From assembly GCA_032622095.1 (NCBI GenBank), contig CP136061.1:196774935-196838934 (forward strand): a DNA stretch of 64,000 nt. Reading direction: 5' to 3'. The stretch's first letter is position 1, and every line of letters begins with the position of its first letter. Below are positions 9,781 to 22,530 of this stretch, piece by piece. The position numbers and the translations under genes are program-made. Under the pieces are notes generated by a model. It had not been told where the DNA came from and did no database searches. It saw nothing but the letters and a program-made list of their open reading frames with translations. Source of the stretch: Siphonodentalium dalli (taxonomy: Eukaryota > Mollusca > Scaphopoda > Gadilida > Siphonodentaliidae).

Positions 9781-11017
9781 ACATACAGGTATTTTAAACG
9801 GACCATATACGATGCCATTGGAATTATGAAGGATTTTTCAATACTAGTCAAATAGAATGTTTCCACATGTAGCATGTTCCAGAAAAATTGCGTGGTTGAA
9901 GATTACATGTGTCCAATGAGCGGGGAGTGAGCCGTTAGGGTTCACCCAGGGATTGCATTGAATTCCAATGACTCAGGTGTTGCGCCTGAAGTAAGTATTG
10001 GTTATTTACTAGCAGCACCAAACATCGGTACGAACGTCTCCAAGGTTATAAAACACACATAACCCAGTGAGAGCTTTCCGATTAATGGCAGCAAGCCATA
10101 TTTCCGACTAAATCCTGAAAATACCAATAATTCTGTTGTGGATAAGGGGTCGATTAATTAGGGCATTACTGTATGTGTATGAAATATATAGACATAAAAC
10201 AACACACCTCTACGTCTGGCTCTCTCTCTGCTCCTCTCTCTTTCTTCCGCTACTCCTTGATATTCTCAACACATGTGTTTTATGTTTGCTAGAGTATGAG
10301 ATGGGCCTCGTTTGGTTACATACGACCATGAAAGTAATATTACCTGTATACAGATCATTTACTTTACTAAAGGGGAATATTCAAGAAGGTAGATAACTCG
10401 AGGGTTTAATATATTGCGAGGGAAGAAAGACGAGACCTTAGCTTTGTTGCCTCTGTCAGCACACTTAATGACATGTGTTTGTGATGAAGGTTATAGCGCA
10501 TCAGGCGAGAGATTTTAATCTTTTTAATAATGTGGATTCAAACAGCAGAGCAATTAATGGCTGGAGAATGTTAAGCTTCGAAAATTGCAGAATGATTCCA
10601 TTAATCTATTCTGTGAATGATTGTGCAATACAATACCATGAAATTAAACCAGACGCTCTTCAAATGTCTTCAAATGAGAACATGTTATGGGACCATGGAC
10701 TGGGGCGATTCAAACTGAAGCTTATATTATGATGGCATGGCGAACATTCCAAATGCATTGGCAGATCATGTGATACAAGTGCTTTCGATAGACAGACAGT
10801 GCGTTGTCGATTCTAATGAGTTTACTGCCCAACTGTCAGGTCACGTGATGACTTTGAGAATATTCTATTATAGGAGATACGCACTGTTATTGTTTTTCCA
10901 CATTCTAGAAAATTCTTGTTTCCTAGAGGTAATCTGCATATGTATTATTGGATATGTTGAAATATATATGGCCAAGGCGCTAAACGATTTCTGAGAATTT
11001 GTTTACATGGATACACC
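9781..11017. other. Gene-poor AT-rich stretch
   Basis: No coding region is supported. A half copy of the 19007-19163 foldback lies at about 10085-10175 (shared aagccatatttccgactaaa). Open frames here of about 85 codons lack motifs and splice support. Confidence 0.5.
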
Positions 11018-11095
11018 AGAGAGAGAGATAGAGACATAGAGAGGACGTGAGAGAGAAGAGAGAAGAGAGAGAGAGAGATAAAGGGGATGAGATGC
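11018..11095. repeat. GA-rich microsatellite
   Basis: Imperfect (GA)n/(GAGAGA)n run. Confidence 0.9.
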
Positions 11096-11402
11096 TGGGA
11101 GAGGGGGTAGTTGTGAGAAGTATTCAATAATTGAGTTGAGTTGTTATGTAATATGTAAAGATTTGTAAGGCAGAACGATTAAAGAAAGCATATAGAGCAC
11201 CAGAAGAGATAGATTATAATAAATATTATTAACAGATGTGGAATTCAAGAGAATAGTGTGCCAGTCTGGACCGATTAGTGTGCCTCTGTTTGTGAAAATG
11301 TATAATGATCGGTGTCCCTACATACTTCATAAATGCTTGAAGTTGGATAGCTAGGAAAATCTATGAAGTGATGGTCTCATACACTCATTCACCACTCTAT
11401 TC

Positions 11403-11735
11403 ACTAAATTTTTTTTTGAAATTTTTTAACATTTAAAATTATTTGTCAATTTTAGGAAAAATATTATGTTTTTTGAAGTTTTTCATGTTTTTTTTCAGTT
11501 AGGAAAAAATTTGAAGTTTTTTAAAGTTTTTCCTTGTTTTTTTTGTATTTTTGAAAAATTTTAAGTTTTGAAAGTTTTTCCTTTTTTTTTATTTTTGAAA
11601 AATTTGAAGTTTTTAAAGTTTTTCATTTTTTTTTTATTTTTGAAAAATTTGAAGTTTTTAAAGTTTTTCATTTTTTTTTTCATTTTTGAAAAATTTCAAT
11701 TTTTTTAAGTTTTAACATTTTTTTTTCACTGCGAG
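11403..11735. repeat. T-rich minisatellite
   Basis: Degenerate units built on GAAAAATTTGAAGTTTTTAA, with two clean copies starting at 11597 and 11642 (period 45). Confidence 0.8.
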
Positions 11736-11736
11736 T

Positions 11737-12030
11737 GCCGTGTGTAACTTTAACATTCATCCACATTGTGTGTCGTGTGTCACTTTAACATTCATACACA
11801 GTGAGTGTGGAGTGTGCCTTTATATTTAGTTTATGGGTACCGAGTGTGGCTTTAACATTATACTGAGAGTGCTCCCCTTTGACATTCACGCACTGTGTGC
11901 ACATTGTGTCACTTTAATATTCACACAGAATGATAGCCGAGTGTGTCTTTAAGTTGACTTTGTGAGTATCAGAATGTATTGTGTCCCTTTAATATTGATA
12001 ACACTTTGATTACCGTGTGTACCTTTAATA
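11737..12030. repeat. Degenerate tandem repeat with CTTTAA(C/T)ATT core
   Basis: Five to six units of about 45-60 bp, each with a GTGTGT(C/A)ACTTTAAcATT-like core and a CACA(G/T)TGTG-like flank. It directly abuts the T-rich minisatellite. Confidence 0.6.
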
Positions 12031-13635
12031 TGCGGTAATACACTTATTAGGAATATAATTGAGGGGGGAGGTTCCCCCTGTTAATGAAGATCCTCAAATA
12101 TAGTTCGCACCTGACGATCAGTTTGCACGGCTTCCTTTGATGACGGAAGTATACGATTGTCCATTGTACCGTTCTCAAGGGCCCGAAAGCGTATACAACC
12201 ATTCTCAAATAGCCACACCCACGCCCGTGAAGTACACATCCATATACTGAAGGACCCCCCACAACCGTGACGTATACAAATACCCACACCCACTCGTGTA
12301 TACTCAAACACCCACGCGTCGCTACGTCATACGGTGCGGGGGCGGTGGTACTTTCCTTTGATCTCCTTTGATGTCGGAAGACAATAGGGCAGTAGAATAT
12401 GTACCCATACTTCCAATGTACTTCTATAATGTACCTTTTTGTCCCCAAACCAGCGTATATGCAGCACCATGGTGACTGAAACTATTGGTCATTTCACGAT
12501 AGGACTGACCTCCACGGCCATTTCATGAAATGACTGAATATGCTGGGCATTTCATGACATGGCTGATTCACAATGTGACTATAACATACCGTATACTAAA
12601 TCCTCAATGACTAGTACACGTAGCTCCCTTGGGTCGTTTGTTGAACGTATTATATGAAAGTTTCCTACCAATTAATAGTTATCCTATGCACCAAGGGTGC
12701 TTATACCTATGGCAGGTGAATGACGTCATATATTTTTTTCTATATCCATCATTGATTTTTCAAGATAGCGGGTATAGATTTTGGAGAAATTGTCACGTGA
12801 CTTCCGGTTAGCAACCGTGTGGAGATTGCAAAAAACGCCGAATTGGAAATGAAGGATCGCGATACAATTGAAAGTAACTACTTCACAACTTACGAAGAAT
12901 TCACATGTGATTTCGGTCTATTAATTTCATTTAGCCCAATTTCGTTGGTTCGCTTAATGAATACGAAAAATGAAGAAGTCATGACGAGAATCCAGACAAA
13001 ATTTTACAATGCACGACATGCCTTGTCAAGTTGGCATGTCGTCACCGTCGTGACCACTGCATGATGTTACATAAATTATTCTTAGCGTTATGTCGCCGAA
13101 AAAAGGCAAATTTGAGGCACATAATGTGTGGTTGCTCCACTACGGGTCACGTACGATTCATATTAGTTATCCTATGCACATGTGTTATCTTTTCGTATGT
13201 TTGTCATCTTCTCATGTTCCTGGACACGGGCACCTCCGAATGACTAATACTATATTCCAGCGTATACTTTTATAACTGAGTGGGAGAACCCATTTAGTAT
13301 GAAAAGGGTGAAATTATATTTCAAAAGAAGTGGAACATCACAATCAACTCTGTAATTCATTTGTGCATGACCGCCCATTTGAAAAAGACATTGTTTATAT
13401 GTACCACTTGGTGTTGGACCCTAAAATAATAATAGACTAGAAAATTGTGTATGTCTTTAATCTGTTATACATTTAGTTGTTATATTATTGGTTAAATATT
13501 CTTCGGTAAAATTGTGTTGATGTTAAATTCGTTGAGTTTTTTTTACCCCCCCCCAGCCCCGCGCGCTATCAGCATTTAGGCAGAAACATACATGCAAACA
13601 AGTCCGTCAGAGATTGGGAAATAACTTCTGGGTCT
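12031..13635. other. No gene supported
   Basis: Overlapping open frames occur at 12047-12448 (minus) and 12819-13275 (plus) but show no domain, splice or codon-use support. A T8-C9-type homopolymer junction lies at about 13540-13556. Confidence 0.4.
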
Positions 13636-14530
13636 GATTCTTCATCTCCAGTTTAAGCCCGCGAGTTTAAACCCGCGAGTTTAAACCGGGTTTAAATCAC
13701 CCATATTGACTGACCGTCCAGTCAAGTCGGTTTTAGGAGGGCTTTTATGATCGCTCAGTGGCTAGCTGATTCGATGAGACACGCACGAAATCAAACTACT
13801 CAATTGCCAGGCGGATCACAAATAGACCGGTAGAATGGCTATTGGTTGGTACGCCCTCAACTAACGCAGACAAGCGCACGATTATAACAACCATTGTTTG
13901 AGAGTGAATCAATTGCCATGATGACACCAAGCCTCCACTCTCATCTTATTGATTACACCGTCAGTTGATATTATTTACAGCTCCACCCATTTTACTGATT
14001 GTGTAACCATTGCAAAACTTCGTCCAGAAAAGACGTCCGTGAAACAAACAATATATCCATGCACGTTACATGTGTGAGCGGTTCTCGCGTATAAATGTAC
14101 AATTAATATATGCTCGAATCACACGCAAGCAGACCAGTAGAACGGTTATTGGCACGCCCTCAACTAACGCGAACAAGCTAGCGTACGCTTAACACCAAGC
14201 TGCCACTGTCATCTTATAGACACGTCGTAAATCGAGATTACGCTTAATACCAAGCTGCCACTGTCATCTTATAGACACGTCGTAAATCGAGATTACGCTT
14301 AACACCAAGCTGCCACTGTCATCTTATAGACACGTCGTAAATCGAGATTACGCTTAATACCAAGCTGCCACTGTCATCTTATAGACACGTCGTAAATCGA
14401 GATTACGCTTAACACCAAGCTGCCACTGTCATCTTATAGACACGTCGTAAATCGAGATTATTTACAGCGCCACCCATTTAATTGCAAACCGCTGTCCAGA
14501 AACGACATCATCTCAGGTATCTCCCTCCTC
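13636..14530. repeat. Duplicated segment containing a 55-bp array
   Basis: Two diverged copies of a larger segment share 'acgccctcaactaacgc' (13850 and 14154) and later 'atttacagc(t/g)ccaccca(t)ttta' (about 13975 and 14460). A short triple GCGAGTTTAAAC motif lies at 13660-13700. Confidence 0.6.
14186..14460. repeat. Five-copy 55-bp tandem repeat with 110-bp alternation
   Basis: Units start at 14186, 14241, 14296, 14351 and 14406. They are essentially identical except that AACACC and AATACC alternate strictly (units 1, 3, 5 versus 2, 4), which marks a 110-bp higher-order unit. Confidence 0.95.
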
Positions 14531-15079
14531 CAACAACTCGGGTTTGTTGGAACGTCGAATTATATGGTTTATTTACCGGTTTGAGGTTATAAAACGCAAA
14601 TAAATGTTTGCAAGTGACACCAAAATATCTCCATGCACGTTACAGGTGTGAGCGCTTCCCGCTTATCAATTTCCAATCAAAAAATATTCTCGTTATCTCA
14701 CCGCGAAGGTCTGCATTATTGGCAAGTACAATTATATAGTTCAAACTTCATACTGTACAATAAACTGATATGCACAAGAGAAGTGATCATTGTAAATATA
14801 CGTCTTTGTGTTTTTTTTCTTTCTCTCTCACCACACTAAAATTCATCAGTTCATCAATCTTCTCATTACATGGTATTTCTTCATCTTACACAATCTTATC
14901 TTCCACTTCTCACTGACCACTATATGTCCACTATTCTTTTCTTAGGAGATGACTCTATATAAGCATCTAATGTGTGTTGTCAAATCCTCTTCTCTCTCCA
15001 AGTCTCTCTACATATATACACCAGAAAACTAAGATGCATGCATCAGGTCGGCCGTGAACTATCTACCATAGAATTGTTG
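14531..15079. other. No gene supported
   Basis: AT-rich with TCTC-rich patches (14815-15010). No exon or element end was recognised. Confidence 0.4.
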
Positions 15080-15459
15080 TAGCTATCGATTATACATTTT
15101 GGAACACCTGTCTGTATGTATATGTGTATGCATGAATGCATGTGTGTATGTGTTATAGACTCTAACACTGCTCGAATTTGGTATTTAACGTGTCAACTTG
15201 ACCTCGCTCATAGGCATGTTTCTGGACCTTGACCGATCCGACTAACAAATTGTGTGTACGACTACTTCGATCCCGGGAGCAATATGGACGGGTCAAATTT
15301 CACGTGGGACCATGTTCTCGAACGTGCTGATATAGGCATGTTTCTGGACCAATTGAACAATAATTTGGCCAGACGCTGTATATACTGGGTACTGTCCAGA
15401 TGGAGGCGATCACAAAAAAATCACTAACTAGCCCGAACGAAGTCGAGTACATCAGCTAG
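15080..15459 (+). mobile_element. Non-autonomous Helitron remnant
   Basis: The 3' end has a short hairpin from CCCGAACGAAGTCGAG-type sequence followed by CAGCTAGT. CTRRT after a hairpin is the Helitron 3' signature. The 5' part begins near a TCGATTATACATTTTGGAAC-like start plus TGTATG repeats. No Rep/helicase coding sequence, so it would have moved only in trans. Confidence 0.5.
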
Positions 15460-15460
15460 T

Positions 15461-15946
15461 TTAATATATATTTTGGACGTTTGTCTGTCTGTTTGTCTGT
15501 TAGCTATGACCGGGAAAACTGCCGGACAGATTTGACGAAATTTGATACCTTGGGGAAATTATTTCCAGGGAGTATTTTGGACGGGTCAAATCTTGATCCC
15601 GACCTGACTTTGACATTCAAAAAGATCAATTCAAGGTAAAATCTGGTAAAACGGAAGTATTTCAACGAAATTTGATACCTACTGTTACTTTTGTCCCAGG
15701 AGTGTTTCGGGTGGGTCAAATCATGACCCTGACCTGATCTTGACATTCAAAATTGTCAATTCAAGGTCAAATCGGGTAAAGCCGGGCGGATTTCGACGGG
15801 TACTTTTGTCCGGGGAGTGTTTTGGACGGGTCAAACCGTGACCCCGACATGACCTTCACCTTTAAATAGTCAATTCAAGGTTAAATCGCGCAATTCTCCG
15901 AAAATCAGAGGGGAACATCCCGGACGAAGTCGGGTCCACCAGCTAC
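15461..15946 (+). mobile_element. Second Helitron-like unit, head-to-tail with the first
   Basis: It starts at TTAATATATATTTTGGACG directly after the CTAGT of the upstream unit. It contains three to four diverged units of about 140 bp, each with a TCAAGGT(C/T)AAATC-like core. It ends in a CCCGGACGAAGTCGGG hairpin and CAGCTACT. The same family lies inverted at 35366-36091. Confidence 0.5.
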
Positions 15947-17505
15947 TATTATATATTTCTAGATTTAGTTACAAACTAAATACCTGTATATTGTACAAAG
16001 AAATGTTTGACAAATATATCTGTATCAATATTACCATACGGGTCATTAAAATAGATACGACGAAACAAATTTTGAAGGGTGCATGTATCAGGTAAATTTT
16101 TATATTTCAAATGATGACAGGAACGCGGAAAGTTGAAGTACCTACGTATAAACTGGCTATCGCATGAAAAGATATACATGTATATAAAAACCAAAATAGA
16201 AGATGACTGCTGGCGACAATGTTTTCCAAAAAAATTCAAAGCATTCGATAGCTCCCATCTAGTTGTCAGCCCGAAGATCAATATGAAGTTTGGTGACTAT
16301 CAGATGAGGGATATGTCTGTACAGTTGCTAAACAATTCAGTCATGCAAAAGAGGATAAAAGAGTAAGATACCAAATTGCTGCATGTGGTAATGTTTTTTA
16401 ACGAAATTCGGGAAAATTAGATTACTCTCACCCTGGTTATCCAGAAGATCATTGTGGAATCTGGTGACGATCGGACAAGGGGTGTCGTCTGTAGGATCAA
16501 CCAAATTATTTAGCCATAAAAATAGTAAAATTGAAGATCACCGCTGGCAGTGATGTCTTCACAAGGACAGTTTGAGAACAAAATATGGCTCACATCTAGC
16601 GGTGACCCAAAATATCCACATGAGAAAAAGTTCTCCAATAAAAGCTGGCTGCAGGGTGCGCCAATTGATTCAAATTCGAAATTTAGCAGGGTGTACTGCT
16701 TGTTGCCATGTTTTCCCCGCAAATTTGATAGACTGATGGACAAAACCACTGAATCCGTTGAATCAATATACATGTATACATGGATTAATTTATATGCATT
16801 GTTATACACAGTACTGGTATATAAAGGTACTGAAAATAACTATATTGCTAGTATACACAAAATAAACCATATATCATGGCTATGGGTTCTAATATCCGAA
16901 CATGACAGCTGAGAACTTGGTGTGAATTAAAGAGTGGTGGTTTCTCAAGCATATCTAACCCTCCACGCAGAAATATGCCATTAAATGTCATAAGTATAAT
17001 CTAGCTTGAGGACAGAAGTGATCCATAAAACCCCCTTTAATTCAACCAGGTCCTCGCGTGATGTATGGTCGATCACATGATGATCTAGGGGGGGGGGGGT
17101 AGAATTGTTGTATAAAAACAGCACTGCATGTAAATATAAAATAAAATAGTGCTACATCTTATTACAGATTATTGCCATATATAATCAGTGATTATACAGA
17201 CAGTCTGACAAAATAAAGTTCCAGTGACACTCTATCCGAAGAGGGGAATAATTTCATCTGTTACAGTCAATGGAGCAATTATGAATCTGGAAAGGTGAAA
17301 TTTCTAAGTAATACTATATATCGACATGACGCGATAACATATAACGTAAATGCAATATGGCCGCTGGCGACCATTTTTTCCTATGAAATTAAAAACATAT
17401 TTGATAGCTCTCATCTGATAGATCAATATCAAGATAAATATGAAGTTTGGTGATGATCGGATGAGTGAAGTGGACTGTGGTCTGTGCTAAACGGTTTAGT
17501 AATGC
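15947..17505. repeat. Diverged units of a dispersed repeat, no gene
   Basis: Related blocks near 16195-16320, 16525-16640 and 17345-17470 each contain 'GCTGGCGAC/AGTG' followed in most by 'tttgatagctc(t/c)catct' and 'atatgaagtttggtgat'. A G-run lies at 17090-17100. Frames up to 120 codons in this interval run through these repeats and are not called. Confidence 0.5.
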
Positions 17506-17812
17506 TTAAAAAGATTCTTTTCTTAATATTTTTATGTTCACTTTATAAACTTCACTGAGTCATCTTTGTCATGTATTGAGTTTGATATCTTTTGTTAACA
17601 GTTTATAAATCATGTATGTCTCATGTTTGTTATTTTAATTTATGTGTTTATTATCATTAAATAAAGTTGCATTCCTTAAAAAGATTCTTACCTCAATGTT
17701 TTTATGTTCACTTTATAAACTCCACTGAGTCATCTTTGTCATGTATTGAATTTGATATCTTTTGTTAACAGTTTATAAATTATGTATGTCTCGTGTTCGT
17801 TATTATATTATA
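17506..17812. repeat. 170-bp tandem duplication
   Basis: Two copies beginning TTAAAAAGATTCTT at 17506 and 17676 are near identical over about 135 bp. Confidence 0.85.
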
Positions 17813-18429
17813 TACACTTTATAGTGTGTTTTCAGAACGGAAAAAAAATGAATAAAATCAACAAATTTGTAAATTTAAAAACAATTCAAACGTTGCTGTA
17901 TTCCATGTCCCAGCCCGGACATATACACCAAATTTCAATAATATTCACGGAGAAACAACGGACCAAACGCTATATAACACCCGTATACATCTTTTATTCC
18001 GAACCGGACTTAGCCTCGGGTACATGTTATAGTAGGTACCGAATTGACACACGTCGACTGGGGCGAGTTGGCCCTGGGGCGATTAGGCCGATTAGGGCAC
18101 CTTCTATAATTTACCGTATGTATCCGTTTACGCGTAGTTTACTTTAGAATGTTCCGCAATTAATACCGTAAATAGAGCGACCATATTTGACAGAGAATGC
18201 CTCTGTTATTGATTATCAAGTTGCTATACATTAAAAACGACAAATTCACAATCTGGCGTATTATTCTGGCTGTCGGGGCTGAAAATATAAGGTCTACCAG
18301 GAAAAAAATAGCAAGCCAAATTTGTTATCCTGGAAAAAGGAGATCTTCGTGTATAACATAACCCGCTTTAGGAAAATGTTCTGCAGCGCCCAGATTAGGG
18401 GTGGGGTCGGACGTAAATTATGAAGGTAC
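17813..18429. other. No gene supported
   Basis: A 121-codon open frame (17782-18147) has no recognisable motif or splice context. Nothing else seen. Confidence 0.35.
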
Positions 18430-19006
18430 GTATACGATATGTTGTGGCATAGGAATTACTCAGTTATACAAGTATATGTGAAATAAAAGCACGGGGTCGA
18501 ATATAGTGACACGGACAGAAAATAATACCATCGCGTCCATGCAATGGCCGTCAAAATGGCCGCAACTCCAAGACATACCACGACGAAAGCAAAATATTGG
18601 ATAACCATATAGGAGTGAAAATACGTATTTTTAATGTACAAGTATGTTATTTAGTTTCTTGAAAGGTACACAGATCATTAAAACAGATCCAACTGAAGGA
18701 TTTATTGATCACTGCAACGCAAGTGAAACCCAATGGTTTATGTCTTTACAGTTCGGGTTTTCTGCTTATCCAACATCCAACTGTTCGGCCAAAATATAAT
18801 AACTTTTGTCATGCAACACACAAAGTAATGCTTCGCCACACAGTGCATGGTAGTTTCATTTGGCATTGTGAATAATCATTGAATGTAAACATAAACACAA
18901 CTGTTTCATTTGGCATTGTGATTAAATATTGAATGTAAACATAAATACATAAACTGAAGTGCACACCCTTGTGGTATAAAGACTAGTTACATTTATGGAA
19001 TTTGTT

Positions 19007-19163
19007 CTAAATAATCGACTCCTTAACCACAGCAGAATTATGGGTAACTTTTCAGGATTTAGACGGAAATATGGCTTCGCTTGTTGCCAACAAGCCATAT
19101 TTCCGACTAAATCCTGCAAAAGCTACCCGTAATTCTGCTGTGGTTAAGGAGTCGATTATTTAG
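19007..19163. mobile_element. Near-perfect 157-bp palindromic MITE
   Basis: Arms of about 74 bp (19007-19080 and 19090-19163) start CTAAATAATCGACTCC. They meet at a short centre with the repeated aagccatatttccg motif. A half copy is at about 10085-10175. It sits between the outer and inner arms of element A. Confidence 0.85.
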
Positions 19164-22117
19164 AGCATTACTGTATGTCCCAATGCTTATCATACTGCAA
19201 AGAAACACTCATTTCGTCAATAGATTAGCGCCATATCTCACCTGATCAACGTTGATCAAAGTTTATGTAAGACTAATTTTTATGCTACTACCAAACCGGT
19301 TTATTAGAAGACAGTTTTGTTCAAATTACTTCAGTCCCCACTTTACAACTGGACTATACTACCACGCAATGCACAATATTAGTTTTCAGTATCGTTTTGT
19401 TTGAAAATATCTTACCAATACCACCCACCAATTGTGCTAAATAGCAGGGGACCATCGTTTAAAGTTGTTATTTCAGTGTTGAACATTCGCTAAATGTTGC
19501 TATTTGTGATTTTGTGTACAACGACTATATGTAACATTATGGATAAGGGGTAAACGCGGTGATGCGGTTGCAGAAATCGCTGTACTTTTTACGTATATGT
19601 GTCTTTGGTGAATATAACCAAATATAATTTCCAGCTATAAACACAGTCTCGGCTACAGAATATGTAAACCATATTAGTCGAGTTTAGAATTTATTGAAGA
19701 TAGGCTATGGTACTCCTTTGTGTTTTGATAAATCGTGTTCATGATATACAACCATGCACTATTGTGATAAAAGCGAAATATTCGTGTTTTGTCACCTGAT
19801 TGGATGCAACTATAATTGCTATTGTGAGACATATACAATAGGATCTTCACATTTTACCCAGTACTACATGTATATGTAAAGAAAATGAACATTGATAGAT
19901 AATCATATAGTGCTCTTTATTGATTTAGGGCTTCACAACATACTATAATTAATATGGCAATGCAGATAAACTGTGTATTGAAAGAAAATTCATTTCACAG
20001 TAGATAGCCATGTAGCGCCCTTTGACTGGTTAATGGTAAAACAACAGATTCACCGGGACCCAGTAGACAGCATACTATTCAGGTGATGAATATCGCACAG
20101 TTTACATGGATATATTTGGAAGCAATACCATTTTAGGATGGTGATCATAAACAAAAGTGGATTATATTGCACCATCTGTGTAACTAAACTAATATATGTG
20201 TGTGTCGTTTGACTCTTTGAGACCCATAAAGATACATATGATATTCGTTTTTGACAAACATAAAACTCATTGTGGAATAGATAGAAAGTCCATATACTAA
20301 GCCATATCTACTGAGGCGAGACTAGTCTCTGAGTAAACATTCTGCGTAATGATATATACAAACAGGACACAAAGGCACCACCATCCGCGCTGACTTGCGC
20401 CACAGCTTGATTGTCCGCGCCAACTTGTTTTTCCGAGTTTCAATGAAATGGCAATTCAAGCAAAATGCGCGGCGAGTGTAGTGTATATATAATTAAACAG
20501 TTAAATGGGATTTAATAGGAATGTATAATGATTCTGTGACATTTTCTAGAAGCGGAAATATATGTACTCAGAGCAGTCTCACGAATGTGACCGATCATCA
20601 TTTATTTTGATATCTATAACATCAAATCTGTCAAAATTCATTGTTAGCATGAGAACTATTCATAGAGTACTGGATAAATTGTGTAGATCCTATTGTCCGT
20701 GTCTTAAAATAGTAATCGTATTTGCCCCCGTGGTGAAACATGAATATTTCGCTTTTATCACACGAATGTATGGTAGTATACCATTAACGCAACTCATCAA
20801 AAACAAAGGAGTAAAATTGACTATCTTCAATAAATCTAAACTTCACCAAAATTTGCTATACGTGGTAGAGACTAGGTTTATACCTTAGAAATTATATTAG
20901 GTTATATTCACTAAGACCGCATATACTCGAAACGTACAACGTTTTCTGCAACCGCATCACCGCTTCTCCCTAATGTTACACTTATCTGTTTCACACAATA
21001 CCATACATAGCAACATTGAGTGAATGGTCAACGTTGAAATAATAACTTTAAATGCTGATCAACTGATATTTAGCTCAAGTACGTGGGTGGCATTGACAAT
21101 ATATCTTCAAACAACAAGATACTTAAAACTAATATTGAGCAGTGTGTGGTTACTATGGTAGCATATTCCAGTTGGAAAGTGCAGACTGAAGTAGGTTGAA
21201 CAAAATTGTCTACTAAGAAACCGGTTTGGTAGCAGCATGAAAATTAGTCTTATATAAAATGGACGATGTTCAGACTCGTCGATCTGGTGAGATGGAGTGC
21301 TAATCTATTGGAGAGATCAGTGTTTATTACATTATAATAAACATTACGACAAACGTGTATTGTTTATTATTATCGATCCCTTCACTAACACTATTTCTGA
21401 TTGGGCAAAAGCCGTCAAATGATAATCCTGGACAAAGTCATATTGGACTCACAGAAGTCACATTGGACTACCGAAAGTCATATTTGACTCGCATCGAGTC
21501 CAATATGACATTTATACATAATTTTATCGGGACGCCGGACGTCATTTTGATAACAATACAGATGGATAATAAACATATGTGTTCACCACAACTCGTCCAA
21601 GTTGTGGTGAAAAGTCATATGAGTTTTCACCACAACCTGGACTCGTACAAAAAATGCATACTGTACACAGCATTGTATAATAACTTTATGTTGTCACGAT
21701 GAGTGTTGAAAAATCGGGAAATGTAACTAGTATTATATGGCAAGGGTATGAACTTCAGTTTCTGCTTTACATTAAAAACCCAATCATTATTCCGATTGAA
21801 ACTACCACATACTGTAGTTCCATGCATGTCCGAAATTATTAGTATTGGGCCGACTACTGGAATGAATCCCGAAGCAGAATGAACCCCGAACAGTTATAAA
21901 GACGTAAATCGTTGGGTTTTAACTTCGTTGCAATGACAAATAAATCCTTGAGATGGATCTGTGTTAACCCTTTACCCAACAAACCGGCCAAAAACGGCCA
22001 AATAAAGCTGCAACAGCCTAAATTATCTTGGGTCTGTCTCAATAAAACCATACAAATATGGATATCATTGGAACCGGCTCATTAACCACATTGTGATGGT
22101 TACAGTTATGCCCTGTG

Positions 22118-22184
22118 CCAATGCACTCTCTTATATATGCGAGTCGACCATAGGTCGCCTCGCATATATAAGAGAATGCATTGG
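22118..22184. repeat. 67-bp palindrome 1 of the MITE
   Basis: CCAATGCA...TGCATTGG arms of about 26 bp with a GCGAG/CTCGC inner stem and a CGACC-ATA-GGTCG centre. The asymmetric base next to the centre differs between the arms. Confidence 0.9.
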
Positions 22185-22234
22185 ACCATTTTTTTTACAT
22201 TCTTTAACAATTTTATAATTTTTAATGTGTAAAC

Positions 22235-22301
22235 CCAATGCATTCTCTTATATATGCGAGGCGACCTATGGTCGACTCGCATATATACGAGAATGCATTG
22301 G
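22235..22301. repeat. 67-bp palindrome 2 of the MITE
   Basis: Inverted copy of palindrome 1; the central CGACCTATGGTCG is on the opposite strand. The spacer between the two is AT-rich. Confidence 0.9.
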
Positions 22302-22530
22302 CACAGGGCCGTTCTGTTGGGTAAAGGGTTAATGATATGTGTACCTTTAAAGATATATAGCAATATACTTGTAAATTACCAATACGAATGTTCACTTCTA
22401 GATGGTTATCCAAAATGTTTGTTTCGTCGTGGCATGGTTTGGAGTTGCGGCCATTTTGACAGCCATGTCGTGGCCGCTATTGCATTATTTTCTGTCCGTG
22501 TCACTCTATTCGCCCCAATACTCTGATTAA

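Larger units (their letters stand above)
21968..22328. mobile_element. 361-bp TTAA-flanked MITE (piggyBac-like)
   Basis: Ends CCCTTTACCCAACA and its inverted copy TGTTGGGTAAAGGG, flanked by TTAA at 21964-21967 and 22329-22332. Sister sequences without the insert (near 18672 and 24890) carry a single TTAA at the matching site, so the target-site duplication is directly shown. TTAA duplication is typical of piggyBac-type transposases. Inside are two 67-bp palindromes (22118-22184 and 22235-22301) that are inverted copies of each other. Confidence 0.85.
18430..22530. mobile_element. Large foldback element A (about 4.1 kb)
   Basis: The outer arms are 18430-18790 and 21840-22530 (right arm interrupted by the MITE at 21968-22328). 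The inner arms are about 19190-19800 and 20720-21330. Opposite arms read as reverse complements with moderate divergence, for example 'gcggtgatgcggttgcag' near 19555 against its complement near 20945. No transposase is seen. A reading frame at 20562-20888 lies across the right inner arm and is not called. Element B (24430-26650) shares the left half in the same orientation. Confidence 0.7.

Noticed and set aside
12047-12448. 133-codon minus-strand frame
   Set aside because: An overlapping second minus frame is also open; no motif, splice or promoter evidence.
14186-14460. CRISPR-like direct repeats
   Set aside because: Repeats are directly adjacent without unique spacers; this is a eukaryotic tandem array.
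20562-20888. 108-codon plus frame
   Set aside because: Lies across the right inner arm of foldback element A and is not kept in the sister element.
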